DNA of 64,000 bases from Paraburkholderia antibiotica. Its GTDB lineage: Bacteria > Pseudomonadota > Gammaproteobacteria > Burkholderiales > Burkholderiaceae. The position numbers and the translations under genes were made by a program. Positions 38,094-47,847 of the stretch are shown here, one piece after another. Below the pieces are notes generated by a model. The model was not told the DNA's origin and made no database searches. It worked only from the letters and a program-made list of their open reading frames with translations. Every line of letters begins with the position of its first letter. The first letter of the stretch is position 1. The DNA lies in assembly GCF_012927125.1 (NCBI RefSeq), contig NZ_JABBFZ010000001.1:310001-374000 (forward strand). Direction: 5' to 3'.

Positions 38094-39095
38094 ATGTCCG
38101 ACAATTTGACCCCAGAGAAGGACCCGACTCCGGGTGACCGTCCCGGCGCGCCTGCCAATGAACCGGCCTGGGAGCGCGCCGCGCTCGAGCGTATTGCGCT
38201 CGCGGCGATCAACGAGCAGCGGGCGGCGCGTCGCTGGCGGATTTTCTTCCGTTTCCTGTTCCTCGTCGTGTTTGCGCTGATTGTCTGGGGCGCGGTCAAT
38301 TTCTCCGGCGAGCGCGTCGCGACCACCGGGCGGCACACGGCGATGGTGTCGATTGAAGGTGAAATCGCATCGGATACGCGAGCAAACGCCGAAGATATCA
38401 ACACTGCACTCGATACCGCTTTCGAGGATTCCGGCACCGCGGGCGTGATCCTGTACTGCAACAGTCCTGGCGGCAGTCCGGTGCAGGCGGGCATCATCAA
38501 TAGCGAGATTCATCGGCTGCGTGGCAAATATCCGTCGATCCCGCTGTACGTCGTGGTCGGCGACATGTGCGCGTCGGGCGGCTATTACGCAGCAGCGGCG
38601 GCCGACAAGATCTACGTCGACAAGGCCAGCATCGTCGGTTCGATCGGCGTGCTGATGGAAGGCTTCGGCTTTACCGGGCTGATGGACAAGCTCGGGGTGG
38701 AGCGCCGCTTGCACACATCGGGTGAGAACAAGGGCTTTTTCGACCCGTTCTCGCCGGAAACGCCGAAGATGAACGAACATGCACAGGCGATGCTCGATCA
38801 GATTCACGCCCAGTTCATCGATGCCGTGCGTCAGGGGCGCGGCAAGCGCCTGCATGAGACGCCCGATATGTTCTCGGGCCTGTTCTGGACCGGTCAGAAG
38901 AGCGTCGAACTCGGCCTCGCCGATGGCTTTGGCGATCCGGACTACGTCGCGCGGGAAATCTTCAAGGCGCCGGATATCATCGATTACACCGTCAAAGAGA
39001 GCATTACGGATCGTGTTGCGCGCAAGTTTGGCGCAGCGGTCGGTGCTGGCGCGATGCGGGCGATGGCGTTGGGTACGAAGCTGAACCTGCATTGA
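38094..39095 (+). CDS. sppA: Signal peptide peptidase SppA, short S49 form
   Basis: A 333-residue membrane-bound serine protease that degrades cleaved signal peptides. One transmembrane helix (about 50-67) follows a charged cytoplasmic start. Ser161 in MCASGGYY and Lys213 in TSGENKGFF form the Ser-Lys dyad. NSPGGSPVQ builds the oxyanion region. It is the short, single-domain type, half the length of E. coli SppA. Confidence 0.93.
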   Translation: MSDNLTPEKDPTPGDRPGAPANEPAWERAALERIALAAINEQRAARRWRIFFRFLFLVVFALIVWGAVNFSGERVATTGRHTAMVSIEGEIASDTRANAEDINTALDTAFEDSGTAGVILYCNSPGGSPVQAGIINSEIHRLRGKYPSIPLYVVVGDMCASGGYYAAAAADKIYVDKASIVGSIGVLMEGFGFTGLMDKLGVERRLHTSGENKGFFDPFSPETPKMNEHAQAMLDQIHAQFIDAVRQGRGKRLHETPDMFSGLFWTGQKSVELGLADGFGDPDYVAREIFKAPDIIDYTVKESITDRVARKFGAAVGAGAMRAMALGTKLNLH

Positions 39096-39124
39096 TCCGC
39101 TGTTATCACGCTGCTATCAATAAG

Positions 39125-39162
39125 AAAGCCCGCGCAATCGTCGTAGATTGCGCGGGCTTTTT
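39125..39162 (+). terminator. Terminator after sppA
   Basis: A long stem, AAAGCCCGCGCAATC paired with GATTGCGCGGGCTTT (15 bp, 6-nt loop), with a T-run. It lies between convergent sppA and the methyltransferase gene and could stop both. Confidence 0.92.
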
Positions 39163-39184
39163 CATTTCTGCGCGACTGGCGCGT

Positions 39185-39904
39185 TCAGACGGCCAGAATC
39201 AGGAAAATCGCCGGCCGCTTGTGCAGATCGAGTTCCGGTTTCTTCTTCCAGTCAGCGACGGTGCGGCTCGCGATCGTTTCCGACGGCAGGGTCAGATCGA
39301 CGGCCACGCAGACGAGCGTCGACGGCGCGCAGGTCGCAAGCAGGGTGTCGAGCAGCGCGCGATTGCGGTAGGGCGTCTCGATGAAGATCTGCGTTTGCTT
39401 CGCCTTGCGTGACTGCTGCTCAAGATCCCGCAGACGCTTCGCGCGCTCGGCGGCATCGACGGGCAGGTAGCCGTGGAATGCGAAGCTCTGGCCGTTCAGG
39501 CCCGAGGCCATCAAGGCGAGCAGGATGGAGCTCGGCCCGACCAGCGGCACGACCTTCACGCCGCGCTCGTGCGCGCGTCGCACCAGCAGCGCGCCCGGAT
39601 CGGCAACGGCCGGGCAGCCCGCTTCGGAGACGAGGCCCGCGTCGGTGCCGGCGAGCAAAGGCGCGAGCAGCCGGTCGATCTCGCCGGCCGGCGTGTTGAC
39701 GTTCAGCTCGCGAATCTCGATTTCCTGGATCGGCCGTTCGGTGCCGACTTTCTTCAGGAACGCTCGGGTGGTTTTGGCGTTTTCGCCAATGTAATAGTGC
39801 AGCGATGCCGCGCGAGCGCGCACCGGCGCCGGCAGCACGAGCTCGAGTGCGTTCGCGTCGCCTTCGCCGAGCGTGTTGGGGATCAGATACAGAGTGCCGC
39901 TCAT
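39185..39904 (-). CDS. SAM-dependent methyltransferase, tetrapyrrole methylase family (RsmI-related)
   Basis: A 239-residue protein of the tetrapyrrole methylase fold. It starts TLYLIPNTLGE; SEAGCPAVADPG and VPLVGPSSILLALMASGL are the SAM-binding motifs, and IFIETPYRN follows. RsmI methylates the ribose of C1402 in 16S rRNA, but this protein lacks RsmI's usual start and may be a paralog with another target. The ATG overlaps the maf stop (ATGA). Confidence 0.85.
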   Translation of the reverse strand: MSGTLYLIPNTLGEGDANALELVLPAPVRARAASLHYYIGENAKTTRAFLKKVGTERPIQEIEIRELNVNTPAGEIDRLLAPLLAGTDAGLVSEAGCPAVADPGALLVRRAHERGVKVVPLVGPSSILLALMASGLNGQSFAFHGYLPVDAAERAKRLRDLEQQSRKAKQTQIFIETPYRNRALLDTLLATCAPSTLVCVAVDLTLPSETIASRTVADWKKKPELDLHKRPAIFLILAV

Positions 39905-40518
39905 TGCGCCTCCAGAAGCGGGTAGCCGGCTGCGAGCAGCATGCTCGACAGTGCGATCAGCGGCAGGCCGACGAGCGCGGTCGGATCGTCGGAATGGATC
40001 GCCTCCAGCAGCGCGATGCCGAGCCCTTCGGATTTCGCGCTGCCGGCGACATCGTAGGGCGTTTCGGCGTGCAGATAAGCGTCGAGCGCGGTGTCCGGCA
40101 GGTTGCGGAAACGCACGCGGGTGACGACGTCGACGGATTGCGCGTGGTCCGTCGCGCTGTCGAACAGGCACAGCGCGCTATGGAACAGCACCTCGCGGCC
40201 GCGCATCGCCTGCAATTGCGCGAGCGCTTTCGCGTGCGTGCCGGGCTTGCCGATCTGCAGGCCATCGTAGGTGGCGACCTGGTCGGAGCCGATCACGAGC
40301 GCGTGTTCGTCGGCGGGGAGCCCTTTGGCAACCGCGCGGGCTTTGGCTTCGGACAGGCGCAGTGCGGTCGCTTCGGGCGTTTCGCCGGCGAGCGGGGTTT
40401 CGTCGATCGCGGGGACGACGACGTCGAACGGCACGCGCAGACGTTCGAGCAACTCGCGTCGATAGCGCGAACTCGACGCCAGAATCAGACGTGGCGGGCG
40501 TTTGGGGGAATCGGACAT
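39901..40518 (-). CDS. Maf-family nucleoside triphosphate pyrophosphatase, YceF-like
   Basis: A 205-residue enzyme. LASSSRYRRELLERL at the start and SEAKARAVA, GSDQVATYDG and IGKPG are Maf motifs. The Maf form next to yceD-rpmF is usually YceF, which hydrolyses 7-methyl-GTP. It is divergent from yceD and coupled to the downstream methyltransferase gene. Confidence 0.92.
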   Translation of the reverse strand: MSDSPKRPPRLILASSSRYRRELLERLRVPFDVVVPAIDETPLAGETPEATALRLSEAKARAVAKGLPADEHALVIGSDQVATYDGLQIGKPGTHAKALAQLQAMRGREVLFHSALCLFDSATDHAQSVDVVTRVRFRNLPDTALDAYLHAETPYDVAGSAKSEGLGIALLEAIHSDDPTALVGLPLIALSSMLLAAGYPLLEAQ

Positions 40519-40866
40519 GGATAAACGGCGGCTAGGGAGGCGGGTCGTACGGGGTTGCGCGGAGTTCGCGCACGTACGGGCTTAAGTGTTTGACTCGAAA
40601 AGACAAAACGGATATAATTTTGGGCTTTTCACGGTATGCTTGCCCTAGATGGGCTCGGCGCGTTCGGCTTCTTCCGGTAGTCTGAAAGCTGCGGGAAGCG
40701 TTGAGCGGGTTGAGAGGGCCGCGATTCAAAGGCCGCGATTGCCGCAAAAAACGGTTGCAAATCGAAGGCCGCAAATCCACTGGCTGGCACACCGGTTTAT
40801 CTTCGCGAAGGTTTCGCCGTCGCGGATCACCCCGGCAACATATAGTTTGTCGACGCAGGAGCGCAC
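40519..40866. other. 348-bp region between divergent maf and yceD
   Basis: Holds the strong plus-strand promoter at 40590-40618. The remaining 240 bases would be the yceD leader. No ORF or clear hairpin noted. Confidence 0.6.
40590..40618 (+). promoter_or_regulatory. Near-consensus sigma-70 promoter of the yceD-rpmF-plsX-fab run
   Basis: TTGACT, 17 bp, TATAAT: eleven of twelve matches with ideal spacing. The predicted start is near 40625, giving a leader of about 240 bases before yceD. It fits the high demand for ribosomal protein L32 and fatty-acid synthesis. Confidence 0.9.
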
Positions 40867-41523
40867 ATGACTCAACATCCTGGCAAACCTGCAGGTCTGT
40901 CCGACCCGCATGAACTCGATCTGTTCGAATTTGCGCGGAGCGGGCGTCAGGCCGCGGGTGTCGTGCGCGTCTCGCAACTGCCGCGCATGTTAAACGAAGT
41001 CCCGGCGGAAGCGCCAGATCGCGACACCGCGTTCACCTGGCAGGCCGAAGGGGCGACGCAGCCGGAATTGCAGGACGACGGCACCGAAGGTCCCCAGCCT
41101 TATCTGCGGCTGGCGATTCACGGTTCCGCGTGGCTCGAATGTCAGCGCTGCTTGACGCCGTATTCGCAGGCGTTCAACGTCGATGCAACTTACCGGATCG
41201 TCAATACGGAGGCGGAAGCCGAAGAGTTTCCGCTCGACGAGGATGAAGTCGAAGTGATCGTGGGCTCGCGCCAGTTCGATCTCGTCGACTTGATCGAAGA
41301 AGAGTTGCTGCTTTCCTTGCCGCTCGTGCCCAAGCACGAGGTCTGTCCTGAAGTGCACGAGAGTCTTGTCTCGGGTGTGGACGGCAGCGAAGGCGAGGGC
41401 GACGAAGCCGCGCAAGACCAGGCGGGCGAGGCCGGCGAGCCGGAGCAGTCCGGTGAGCGGCGCAATCCGTTTGCGGCGCTCGAAAGTCTGAAGCGCGACG
41501 AGCCGGGCGGCAGGAAGCACTGA
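40867..41523 (+). CDS. yceD: YceD/DUF177 family protein
   Basis: A 218-residue protein linked to 23S rRNA accumulation. A CQRC motif (residue about 97) and a later KHEVC pair with LIEEELLLSLPLVP are the DUF177 signature. The N-terminal half is the family's beta domain. The acidic Glu/Gly-rich insert near the C-terminus is longer than usual. AGGAG precedes the ATG. It is followed by rpmF as in most bacteria. Confidence 0.92.
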   Translation: MTQHPGKPAGLSDPHELDLFEFARSGRQAAGVVRVSQLPRMLNEVPAEAPDRDTAFTWQAEGATQPELQDDGTEGPQPYLRLAIHGSAWLECQRCLTPYSQAFNVDATYRIVNTEAEAEEFPLDEDEVEVIVGSRQFDLVDLIEEELLLSLPLVPKHEVCPEVHESLVSGVDGSEGEGDEAAQDQAGEAGEPEQSGERRNPFAALESLKRDEPGGRKH

Positions 41524-41592
41524 ACAAGTTGCAGGGTAGCGCGATGCGGTTGCATTGGCCATCTGGCCAGTGGCGGAGACTGTATCGGGCTG

Positions 41593-41601
41593 TGTTAGAA
41601 T
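41593..41601 (+). promoter_or_regulatory. Possible extended -10 promoter for rpmF
   Basis: TGTTAGAAT carries a TGn extension and a five-of-six -10, 25 bp before the rpmF start. No -35 is seen. Confidence 0.4.
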
Positions 41602-41625
41602 TCGGAAAATTTTTAGGAGTTAGTC

Positions 41626-41805
41626 ATGGCAGTTCAACAAAATAAGAAGTCGCCGTCGAAGCGCGGTATGCACCGTTCGCACGATTTCCTCACGGCAGCG
41701 CCGCTGGCCGTCGAGCCGAGCACGGGCGAAGTGCATCTGCGTCACCACATTAGCCCGAACGGCTACTATCGCGGCAAGAAAGTCGTCAAGACGAAGAACG
41801 ACTAA
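41626..41805 (+). CDS. rpmF: 50S ribosomal protein L32
   Basis: A 59-residue ribosomal protein starting [20 protein letters not shown], with [16 protein letters not shown] near the end. It is the zinc-free form, without the C-terminal Cys pairs found in some L32. A good AGGAG lies upstream. It sits between yceD and plsX as usual, and an intrinsic terminator follows. Confidence 0.98.
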   Translation: MAVQQNKKSPSKRGMHRSHDFLTAAPLAVEPSTGEVHLRHHISPNGYYRGKKVVKTKND

Positions 41806-41875
41806 TCGTTCACTGCGATGCGCCCTGCGGCGTTTCGCGTGGCGATCGGCTCGCTTGACATTTTCCCGGTTCGGC

Positions 41876-41905
41876 AAAAAGGCGGCATTCAACTGCCGCT
41901 TTTTT
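41876..41905 (+). terminator. Terminator between rpmF and plsX
   Basis: GCGGCA and TGCCGC arms with a 6-base loop, flanked by five A and six T. It should lower plsX-fab transcription relative to rpmF. Confidence 0.8.
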
Positions 41906-41928
41906 GTGTCTGAAATTCGTCGCACTCC

Positions 41929-43035
41929 ATGACAGTAAAGCTCACGATAGATTGCATGGGAGGCGACCACGGCCCGTCCGTGACCGTTCCCGCTGCCGTC
42001 AACTTCGTTCGTTCGCATCCTGACGCGCAACTGTTGCTCGTCGGCATTGAAAGTGCGATTCGTGCGCAGCTGAAGAAGCTCAAGGCTCAGGATCTGCCGG
42101 CGTTGACCGTCGTGCCTGCTACCGAGGTCGTCGCGATGGACGATCCGGTCGAGGTCGCGCTGCGCAAGAAGAAAGATTCGTCGATGCGCGTGGCGCTCAA
42201 TCGCGTCAAGGAAGGCGAGGCGCAAGCCTGCATTTCCGCCGGCAATACCGGCGCGCTGATGGCGGTCTCGCGTTATGTGCTGAAAACGCTGCCGGGCATC
42301 GAACGCCCGGCCATCGCGTTCGCCCTGCCCAATCCCACCGGTTACACGATGATGCTCGACCTGGGCGCCAACGTCGATTGCGAGCCGCAGCATCTGCTGC
42401 AGTTCGCCGAGATGGGGCACGCGCTCGTGTCCGCGCTCGAAGGAAAAGAGCGGCCCACCATCGGCCTGCTCAACATCGGCGAAGAAGTCATCAAGGGCAA
42501 CGACATCATCAAACGCGCCGGCGAACTGCTGCGCGCGAGTACACTGAACTTTCACGGCAACGTCGAAGGCGACGATATCTACAAAGGCACCGTGGACGTG
42601 ATCGTCTGCGATGGCTTTGTCGGCAACGTTGCGCTGAAGACGTCGGAAGGTCTCGCGCAGATGCTGTCCAACATCATCAAGGAAGAGTTTGGCCGTTCGT
42701 GGCTGACCAAGGTGATGGCGGTGCTCGCGCTGCCGGTATTGATGCGTTTCAAGAAGCGTGTCGATCATCGGCAGTACAACGGTGCCGCGCTGCTCGGCCT
42801 GCGTGGCCTCGTGATAAAAAGCCACGGTTCCGCCGATGCCTACGCGTTTGAGTGGGCCATCAAACGCGGGTATGATGCCGTCAAAAACGGCGTGCTGGAG
42901 CGCCTTGCGCGGGCAATGGACGAGAACGCGGGTTCTCTCGAACAGGCGGCGCGCGACGCAAGCGGTGCGGGTCACGCAAGCCCGACCGCAGGCCAGCCGG
43001 CCGAGCCCTACGCTGCGCAATCCTCGAAGGCATAA
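41929..43035 (+). CDS. plsX: Phosphate acyltransferase PlsX
   Basis: A 368-residue enzyme that makes acyl-phosphate from acyl-ACP for membrane phospholipid synthesis. [10 protein letters not shown] at the start, [12 protein letters not shown], and [13 protein letters not shown] are family signatures. The last 40 residues are a low-complexity Ala/Gly/Ser tail. Its stop overlaps the fabH start (TAATG). Confidence 0.97.
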   Translation: MTVKLTIDCMGGDHGPSVTVPAAVNFVRSHPDAQLLLVGIESAIRAQLKKLKAQDLPALTVVPATEVVAMDDPVEVALRKKKDSSMRVALNRVKEGEAQACISAGNTGALMAVSRYVLKTLPGIERPAIAFALPNPTGYTMMLDLGANVDCEPQHLLQFAEMGHALVSALEGKERPTIGLLNIGEEVIKGNDIIKRAGELLRASTLNFHGNVEGDDIYKGTVDVIVCDGFVGNVALKTSEGLAQMLSNIIKEEFGRSWLTKVMAVLALPVLMRFKKRVDHRQYNGAALLGLRGLVIKSHGSADAYAFEWAIKRGYDAVKNGVLERLARAMDENAGSLEQAARDASGAGHASPTAGQPAEPYAAQSSKA

Positions 43036-44024
43036 TGGCTCAATCCAACATCTATTCCCGCGTGCTGGGCACCGGCAGCTATCTGCCGTCGCAGCGCATC
43101 ACCAATCAGGAGCTCGCCGAGCGTCTCGCGAAGCAGGGCGTCGAGACCAGTGACGAATGGATCGTCGCGCGCACGGGCATCCATGCGCGTCATTTCGCCG
43201 AGCCGAACGTCACCACCAGCGACCTCGCCCTGATCGCCGCGCAGCGTGCGATCGAAGCGGCGGACATCGATCCGCAGTCCATCGACCTGATCGTCGTCGC
43301 CACTTCCACCCCTGATTTCGTCTTCCCAAGCACCGCCTGCCTGCTGCAGAACAAACTCGGCATCAAGAATCACGGCGCCGCGTTCGACGTGCAAGCCGTC
43401 TGTTCCGGCTTCGCCTACGCGGTCGCGACGGTGGATGCCCTGATCCGCAGCGGCCAGCACCGCACGGCGCTGGTGATCGGCGCGGAGACGTTCTCGCGCA
43501 TTCTCGATTTCAACGACCGCACCACCTGCGTGCTGTTTGGCGACGGCGCGGGCGCGGTGATCCTGCAGGCGTCCGACGAACCCGGCGTGCTCGCGAGCGC
43601 GCTGCACGCGGACGGCAGCCATTCGAACATTCTCTGTACGCCGGGCAACGTGAACGGCGGTGTGGTGGCGGGTAGCGCGTTCCTGCACATGGACGGCCAG
43701 GCGGTGTTCAAGCTCGCGGTCAACGTGCTCGAAAAGGTCGCGATCGAAGCGCTGGCCAAAGCGGACCTGAAGCCGGAGCAGATCGACTGGCTGATTCCGC
43801 ATCAGGCCAATATCCGCATCATGCAAAGCACCTGCCGCAAGCTCGGCTTGCCGCAGGAACGCATGGTCGTCACGGTGGGCGAGCACGGCAACACGTCGGC
43901 GGCGTCCATTCCGCTCGCCTTCGACGTCGCGGTGCGCGACGGCCGTATCAAGCGCGGCCAGAACGTGCTGATCGAAGGCGTTGGCGGCGGCTTTACGTGG
44001 GGCGCGTCGGTCATCCGCTACTGA
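43035..44024 (+). CDS. fabH: Beta-ketoacyl-ACP synthase III
   Basis: A 329-residue enzyme that starts fatty-acid synthesis by condensing acetyl-CoA with malonyl-ACP. The catalytic triad is visible: Cys123 in AVCSGFAYA, His256 in PHQAN, Asn286 in [20 protein letters not shown] ends the protein as in E. coli FabH. Coupled to plsX by a one-base overlap. Confidence 0.98.
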   Translation: MAQSNIYSRVLGTGSYLPSQRITNQELAERLAKQGVETSDEWIVARTGIHARHFAEPNVTTSDLALIAAQRAIEAADIDPQSIDLIVVATSTPDFVFPSTACLLQNKLGIKNHGAAFDVQAVCSGFAYAVATVDALIRSGQHRTALVIGAETFSRILDFNDRTTCVLFGDGAGAVILQASDEPGVLASALHADGSHSNILCTPGNVNGGVVAGSAFLHMDGQAVFKLAVNVLEKVAIEALAKADLKPEQIDWLIPHQANIRIMQSTCRKLGLPQERMVVTVGEHGNTSAASIPLAFDVAVRDGRIKRGQNVLIEGVGGGFTWGASVIRY

Positions 44025-44145
44025 GCGCGACGACGCCTCGCAGGGCGCCGCTGGCGGCGCCCGTGCGGCGGTCGGAACAGTGCGCGCGCCATGCAGCGCG
44101 CCTCGGCCGGCCGTCACATCCGATTAAACCGATTTTGGGGACGAT

Positions 44146-45081
44146 ATGAAATTCGCGTTCGTTTTTCCTGGGCAAGGCTCGCAGACGGTCGGCATGCTCA
44201 ACGCCTTTGCCGATCACGCCATCGTGCGTGAGACGGTTCAGGAAGCCTCCGACGCACTCAATCAGGACCTCGGCAAACTGATCGCCGAAGGCCCTGCCGA
44301 AGATCTCAATCTCACCACCAACACCCAGCCGGTCATGCTGACCGCGGCCTACGCGATCTATCGCGCGTGGCAGCAGGCAGGCGGCCCGGCGCCGGCGATC
44401 GTCGCCGGTCACAGTCTTGGCGAATACACGGCGCTCGTCGCGGCCGGCGCGCTCGCGTTTCGCGACGCGGTGCCGCTCGTGCGTTTCCGCGCGCAGGCGA
44501 TGCAAACCGCGGTGCCGGTGGGCGAAGGCGGCATGGCCGCGATTCTCGGCCTCGACGACGACACGGTGCGCGCGGTATGCGCGGAAGCGTCGGCGGCGGG
44601 TGTCGTCGAGGCGGTCAATTTCAATGCGCCGGCGCAAGTCGTGATCGCCGGTCACAAGGCTGCGGTCGAGAAAGCCTGCGAAGTTGCGAAGGCGAAGGGC
44701 GCGAAGCGCGCGTTGCCGCTGCCGGTGTCGGCGCCGTTCCACTCGTCGCTGCTCAAGCCCGCGTCGGATCAGCTGCGCGAATACCTCGCGAGCATCGACC
44801 TGCAGGTACCGTCGATTCCGGTCATCAACAACGTCGACGTCGCCGTCGTCAACGAGCCGGCCGGCATCAAGGACGCGCTGGTGCGCCAGGCGGCCGGTCC
44901 GGTGCGCTGGGTCGAGTGCGTTCAGGCGATGGCCGCGCAGGGTGTCACGCACGTGATCGAGTGCGGCCCGGGTAAGGTCCTTGCGGGTCTGACCAAGCGT
45001 ATCGACGGCAATCTCGCCGGCGCGTCGGTGTTCGATCCGGCGTCGCTCGAAGAAACGCTGAAGCTCGTGACGGCAGGCTGA
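44146..45081 (+). CDS. fabD: Malonyl-CoA:ACP transacylase
   Basis: A 311-residue enzyme that loads malonyl groups onto ACP. FVFPGQGSQTVGML at the start, nucleophile Ser90 in GHSLGEY, His199 in APFHSSLL, and QAAGPVRWVE near the end fit FabD. GGGGAC precedes the ATG. It lies 121 bp after fabH. Confidence 0.98.
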   Translation: MKFAFVFPGQGSQTVGMLNAFADHAIVRETVQEASDALNQDLGKLIAEGPAEDLNLTTNTQPVMLTAAYAIYRAWQQAGGPAPAIVAGHSLGEYTALVAAGALAFRDAVPLVRFRAQAMQTAVPVGEGGMAAILGLDDDTVRAVCAEASAAGVVEAVNFNAPAQVVIAGHKAAVEKACEVAKAKGAKRALPLPVSAPFHSSLLKPASDQLREYLASIDLQVPSIPVINNVDVAVVNEPAGIKDALVRQAAGPVRWVECVQAMAAQGVTHVIECGPGKVLAGLTKRIDGNLAGASVFDPASLEETLKLVTAG

Positions 45082-45197
45082 ACGCGCTGTTCGCAAAGCG
45101 ACTTCGGTAGGGCACGTGCCGCGCAAAACGCGGCACGCTTCGACACCCAGAATCAACAAAAATCAACGAGCCCTTTAAAGGGCATCCGGACTGACAG

Positions 45198-45947
45198 ATG
45201 GAAAAGACTCTCGACAAGCAGATCGCAATCGTGACGGGCGCATCGCGCGGTATCGGCCGTGCGATCGCGATGGAACTCGCGCGTCAGGGCGCGACGGTCA
45301 TCGGCACCGCGACCAGCGAAAGCGGCGCGGCCGCCATCAGCGAAGCGTTCAAGGCGGCCGGCGTGAACGGTCGCGGCGCGGTGCTCGACGTCAACGACGC
45401 GGCCGCGGCCGAAGCGCTGATCGACGGTACGGTCAAGGAATTCGGCGTGCTCAACGTGCTCGTGAACAACGCCGGCATCACGCAGGACCAACTGGCGATG
45501 CGTATGAAGGACGACGACTGGGACGCGGTGATCGACACCAACCTGAAGTCGGTGTTCCGCCTGTCGCGCGCGGTGCTGCGCCCGATGATGAAAGCGAAGG
45601 GCGGCCGCATCATCAACATCACGTCGGTGGTCGGCTCGGCCGGCAACCCGGGGCAGATCAACTATGCGGCCGCGAAGGCCGGCGTTGCGGGCATGACGCG
45701 CGCGCTCGCACGCGAGATCGGCAGCCGCGGCATCACCGTGAACTGTGTGGCGCCGGGCTTCATCGATACCGACATGACCAAGGCGTTGCCGGAAGAACAG
45801 CAGACCGCGCTGAAGACGCAGATTCCGCTTGGCCGCCTCGGCAGTCCGGACGACATCGCGCATGCGGTCGCGTTTCTCGCGTCGCCGCAGGCGGGCTACA
45901 TCACCGGCACGACGTTGCACGTGAACGGCGGCATGTATATGCAGTAA
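45198..45947 (+). CDS. fabG: 3-oxoacyl-ACP reductase
   Basis: A 249-residue NADPH-dependent short-chain reductase. The cofactor loop is TGASRGIG (13-20), NNAG follows, and the catalytic residues are Ser143, Tyr156 and Lys160. The C-terminal TGTTLHVNGGMYM is typical of FabG. It performs the first reduction in each elongation cycle. Confidence 0.98.
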   Translation: MEKTLDKQIAIVTGASRGIGRAIAMELARQGATVIGTATSESGAAAISEAFKAAGVNGRGAVLDVNDAAAAEALIDGTVKEFGVLNVLVNNAGITQDQLAMRMKDDDWDAVIDTNLKSVFRLSRAVLRPMMKAKGGRIINITSVVGSAGNPGQINYAAAKAGVAGMTRALAREIGSRGITVNCVAPGFIDTDMTKALPEEQQTALKTQIPLGRLGSPDDIAHAVAFLASPQAGYITGTTLHVNGGMYMQ

Positions 45948-45995
45948 CCAAATTCGGTTACTATCCGCGCCTTGATGCGTTAGTAAAAGCACGAG

Positions 45996-46033
45996 GCGCA
46001 TGCGTCGACAGGAACCCGATGCGCAGCTTTTTT
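45996..46033 (+). terminator. Possible partial terminator between fabG and acpP
   Basis: GCGCAT and ATGCGC arms with a 17-base loop, followed shortly by six T. The stem is short and other foldings compete, so this is tentative. Confidence 0.35.
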
Positions 46034-46098
46034 GCCGGGTCAAACCTGATAAAATGCGCGCACCTGTATTTTTGAACTTCTTTTCCCTTGGAGGGGTA

Positions 46099-46338
46099 AT
46101 GGACAATATCGAACAGCGCGTCAAGAAGATCGTCGCGGAACAACTGGGCGTTGCGGAAGCGGAAATCAAGAACGAAGCGTCGTTCGTGAACGATCTCGGC
46201 GCTGACTCGCTCGACACCGTTGAGCTCGTGATGGCCCTCGAAGACGAATTCGGCATGGAAATTCCGGATGAAGAAGCCGAGAAGATCACTACCGTTCAGC
46301 AAGCAATCGACTACGCTCGCGCGAACGTCAAGGCCTAA
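46099..46338 (+). CDS. acpP: Acyl carrier protein
   Basis: A 79-residue acidic carrier of growing acyl chains. Ser37 in [12 protein letters not shown] receives phosphopantetheine from AcpS, which is also encoded in this window. The ATG has GGAGGGG upstream, one of the better sites here, as expected for an abundant protein. A strong terminator follows. Confidence 0.99.
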
Positions 46339-46518
46339 GGTCATTCGCGCCTGCGTTTCTGCACTGGCCGCGCATGACGCCCTGCCGTGCCGCCTGGCGG
46401 CGCCAGCAGGGTTGACGCTTTCGGGCGTGTCTTCTGGATCACCATTCGCCACGCCGCTTGCCATGCAGGAGCCGGACATGCTGACAGCGCAATTTTCCGC
46501 GCGATTGCCGACTTAAAC

Positions 46519-46570
46519 AGCCACAGGGCACACAGGGCAAATTCCTGTGGCCGCTGTGGCTTTTGCTTTT
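46519..46570 (+). terminator. Strong terminator between acpP and fabF
   Basis: AGCCACAG pairs with CTGTGGCT and, inside it, CACAGG pairs with CCTGTG. TTTTGCTTTT follows. It sits directly before fabF and supports the GTG start downstream. Confidence 0.85.
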
Positions 46571-46594
46571 GTCATCTATGAAAAAGGGGTTACC

Positions 46595-47833
46595 GTGAGC
46601 CGCCGTCGTGTTGTTGTTACAGGCCTGGGGCTGATTTCGCCTGTTGGCAATAATGTTGCCGATGGCTGGGCCAATCTGGTCGCCGGCAAGTCTGGGATTG
46701 CCAATATCACGAAGTTCGATGCGTCGAACTTCTCGACTCGTTTCGCCGGCGAGGTGAAGGGCTTCAATATCGAGGACTACATCCCCGGTAAGGAAGCACG
46801 CCACATGGACACGTTCATCCATTACGGCGTGGCTGCGGGCATCCAGGCGATGCAGGACAGCGGCCTCGAAGTCACCGACGAGAATTCCGAGCGCATCGGC
46901 GTGGTGGTCGGTTCGGGCATCGGCGGTCTGCCGATGATCGAAATCACCCAGACCGAGCTGCTCAATCGTGGCCCGCGTCGGATTTCGCCGTTCTTCGTGC
47001 CGGCTTCGATCATCAACATGATCTCCGGCCATCTGTCGATCAAGTTCGGCATCAAGGGTCCGAATCTGTCGATCGTCACCGCGTGCACGACCGGTCTGCA
47101 CTGCATCGGCGAGGCTTCGCGCCTGATCGAATACGGCGATGCCGACGTGATGATCGCCGGTGGCGCGGAATCGACCGTGTCGCCGCTCGGTATCGGTGGC
47201 TTCGCGGCGGCGCGCGCGCTGTCGCAACGCAACGACGATCCGGCGACCGCGAGCCGTCCGTGGGACAAAGACCGCGACGGCTTCGTGCTCGGCGAAGGCG
47301 CCGGCGTGATGGTGCTCGAAGAGTACGAGCACGCGAAGGCGCGTGGCGCGAAGATCTACGCGGAAGTCGGCGGCTACGGCATGAGCGGCGACGCGTATCA
47401 CATGACCGCGCCGCTCGAAGATGGCGACGGCGCGCGCCGTTGCATGCTGGCCGCGCTGAAGAACGCAGGCATCAATGCTGATCAGGTGAACTACCTGAAC
47501 GCGCACGGCACCTCCACGCCGCTCGGCGATCTGGCGGAAACCACCGGCATCAAGCGCGCGTTCGGCGACCACGCAAAGGACATGGTCGTGAACTCGACCA
47601 AGTCGATGACGGGTCACCTGCTGGGCGGCGCCGGCGGTCTGGAATCGGTGTTCACGGTGCTCGCCGTGCATCACCAGGTTTCGCCTCCGACCATCAACAT
47701 CTTCAACCAGGACCCGGCCTGCGATCTCGACTACTGCGCGAACACCGCGCGGGAGATGAAGATCGACGTCGCGCTGAAGAACTCGTTCGGGTTCGGCGGC
47801 ACGAACGGCACGCTGGTGTTCAAGCGCGCGTGA
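46595..47833 (+). CDS. fabF: Beta-ketoacyl-ACP synthase II
   Basis: A 412-residue condensing enzyme for chain elongation. Catalytic Cys164 (TACTTGLH), His304 ([11 protein letters not shown]) and His341 (GHLLGGAGG) are present. The GTG start gives [12 protein letters not shown], aligning with E. coli FabF, and has AAAGGGG upstream. A longer frame would start inside the acpP terminator and is rejected. Confidence 0.97.
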   Translation: MSRRRVVVTGLGLISPVGNNVADGWANLVAGKSGIANITKFDASNFSTRFAGEVKGFNIEDYIPGKEARHMDTFIHYGVAAGIQAMQDSGLEVTDENSERIGVVVGSGIGGLPMIEITQTELLNRGPRRISPFFVPASIINMISGHLSIKFGIKGPNLSIVTACTTGLHCIGEASRLIEYGDADVMIAGGAESTVSPLGIGGFAAARALSQRNDDPATASRPWDKDRDGFVLGEGAGVMVLEEYEHAKARGAKIYAEVGGYGMSGDAYHMTAPLEDGDGARRCMLAALKNAGINADQVNYLNAHGTSTPLGDLAETTGIKRAFGDHAKDMVVNSTKSMTGHLLGGAGGLESVFTVLAVHHQVSPPTINIFNQDPACDLDYCANTAREMKIDVALKNSFGFGGTNGTLVFKRA

Positions 47834-47847
47834 TCGCCTGATCACGG

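Noticed and set aside
41855..41860. Promoter for plsX from TTGACA
   Set aside because: A perfect -35-like hexamer, but no -10 at 16-18 bp; that position is the terminator stem.
46547..46594. Upstream ATG start for fabF
   Set aside because: It would lie inside the acpP terminator stem and add residues that FabF lacks. The GTG at 46595 gives the standard start and has a ribosome-binding site.
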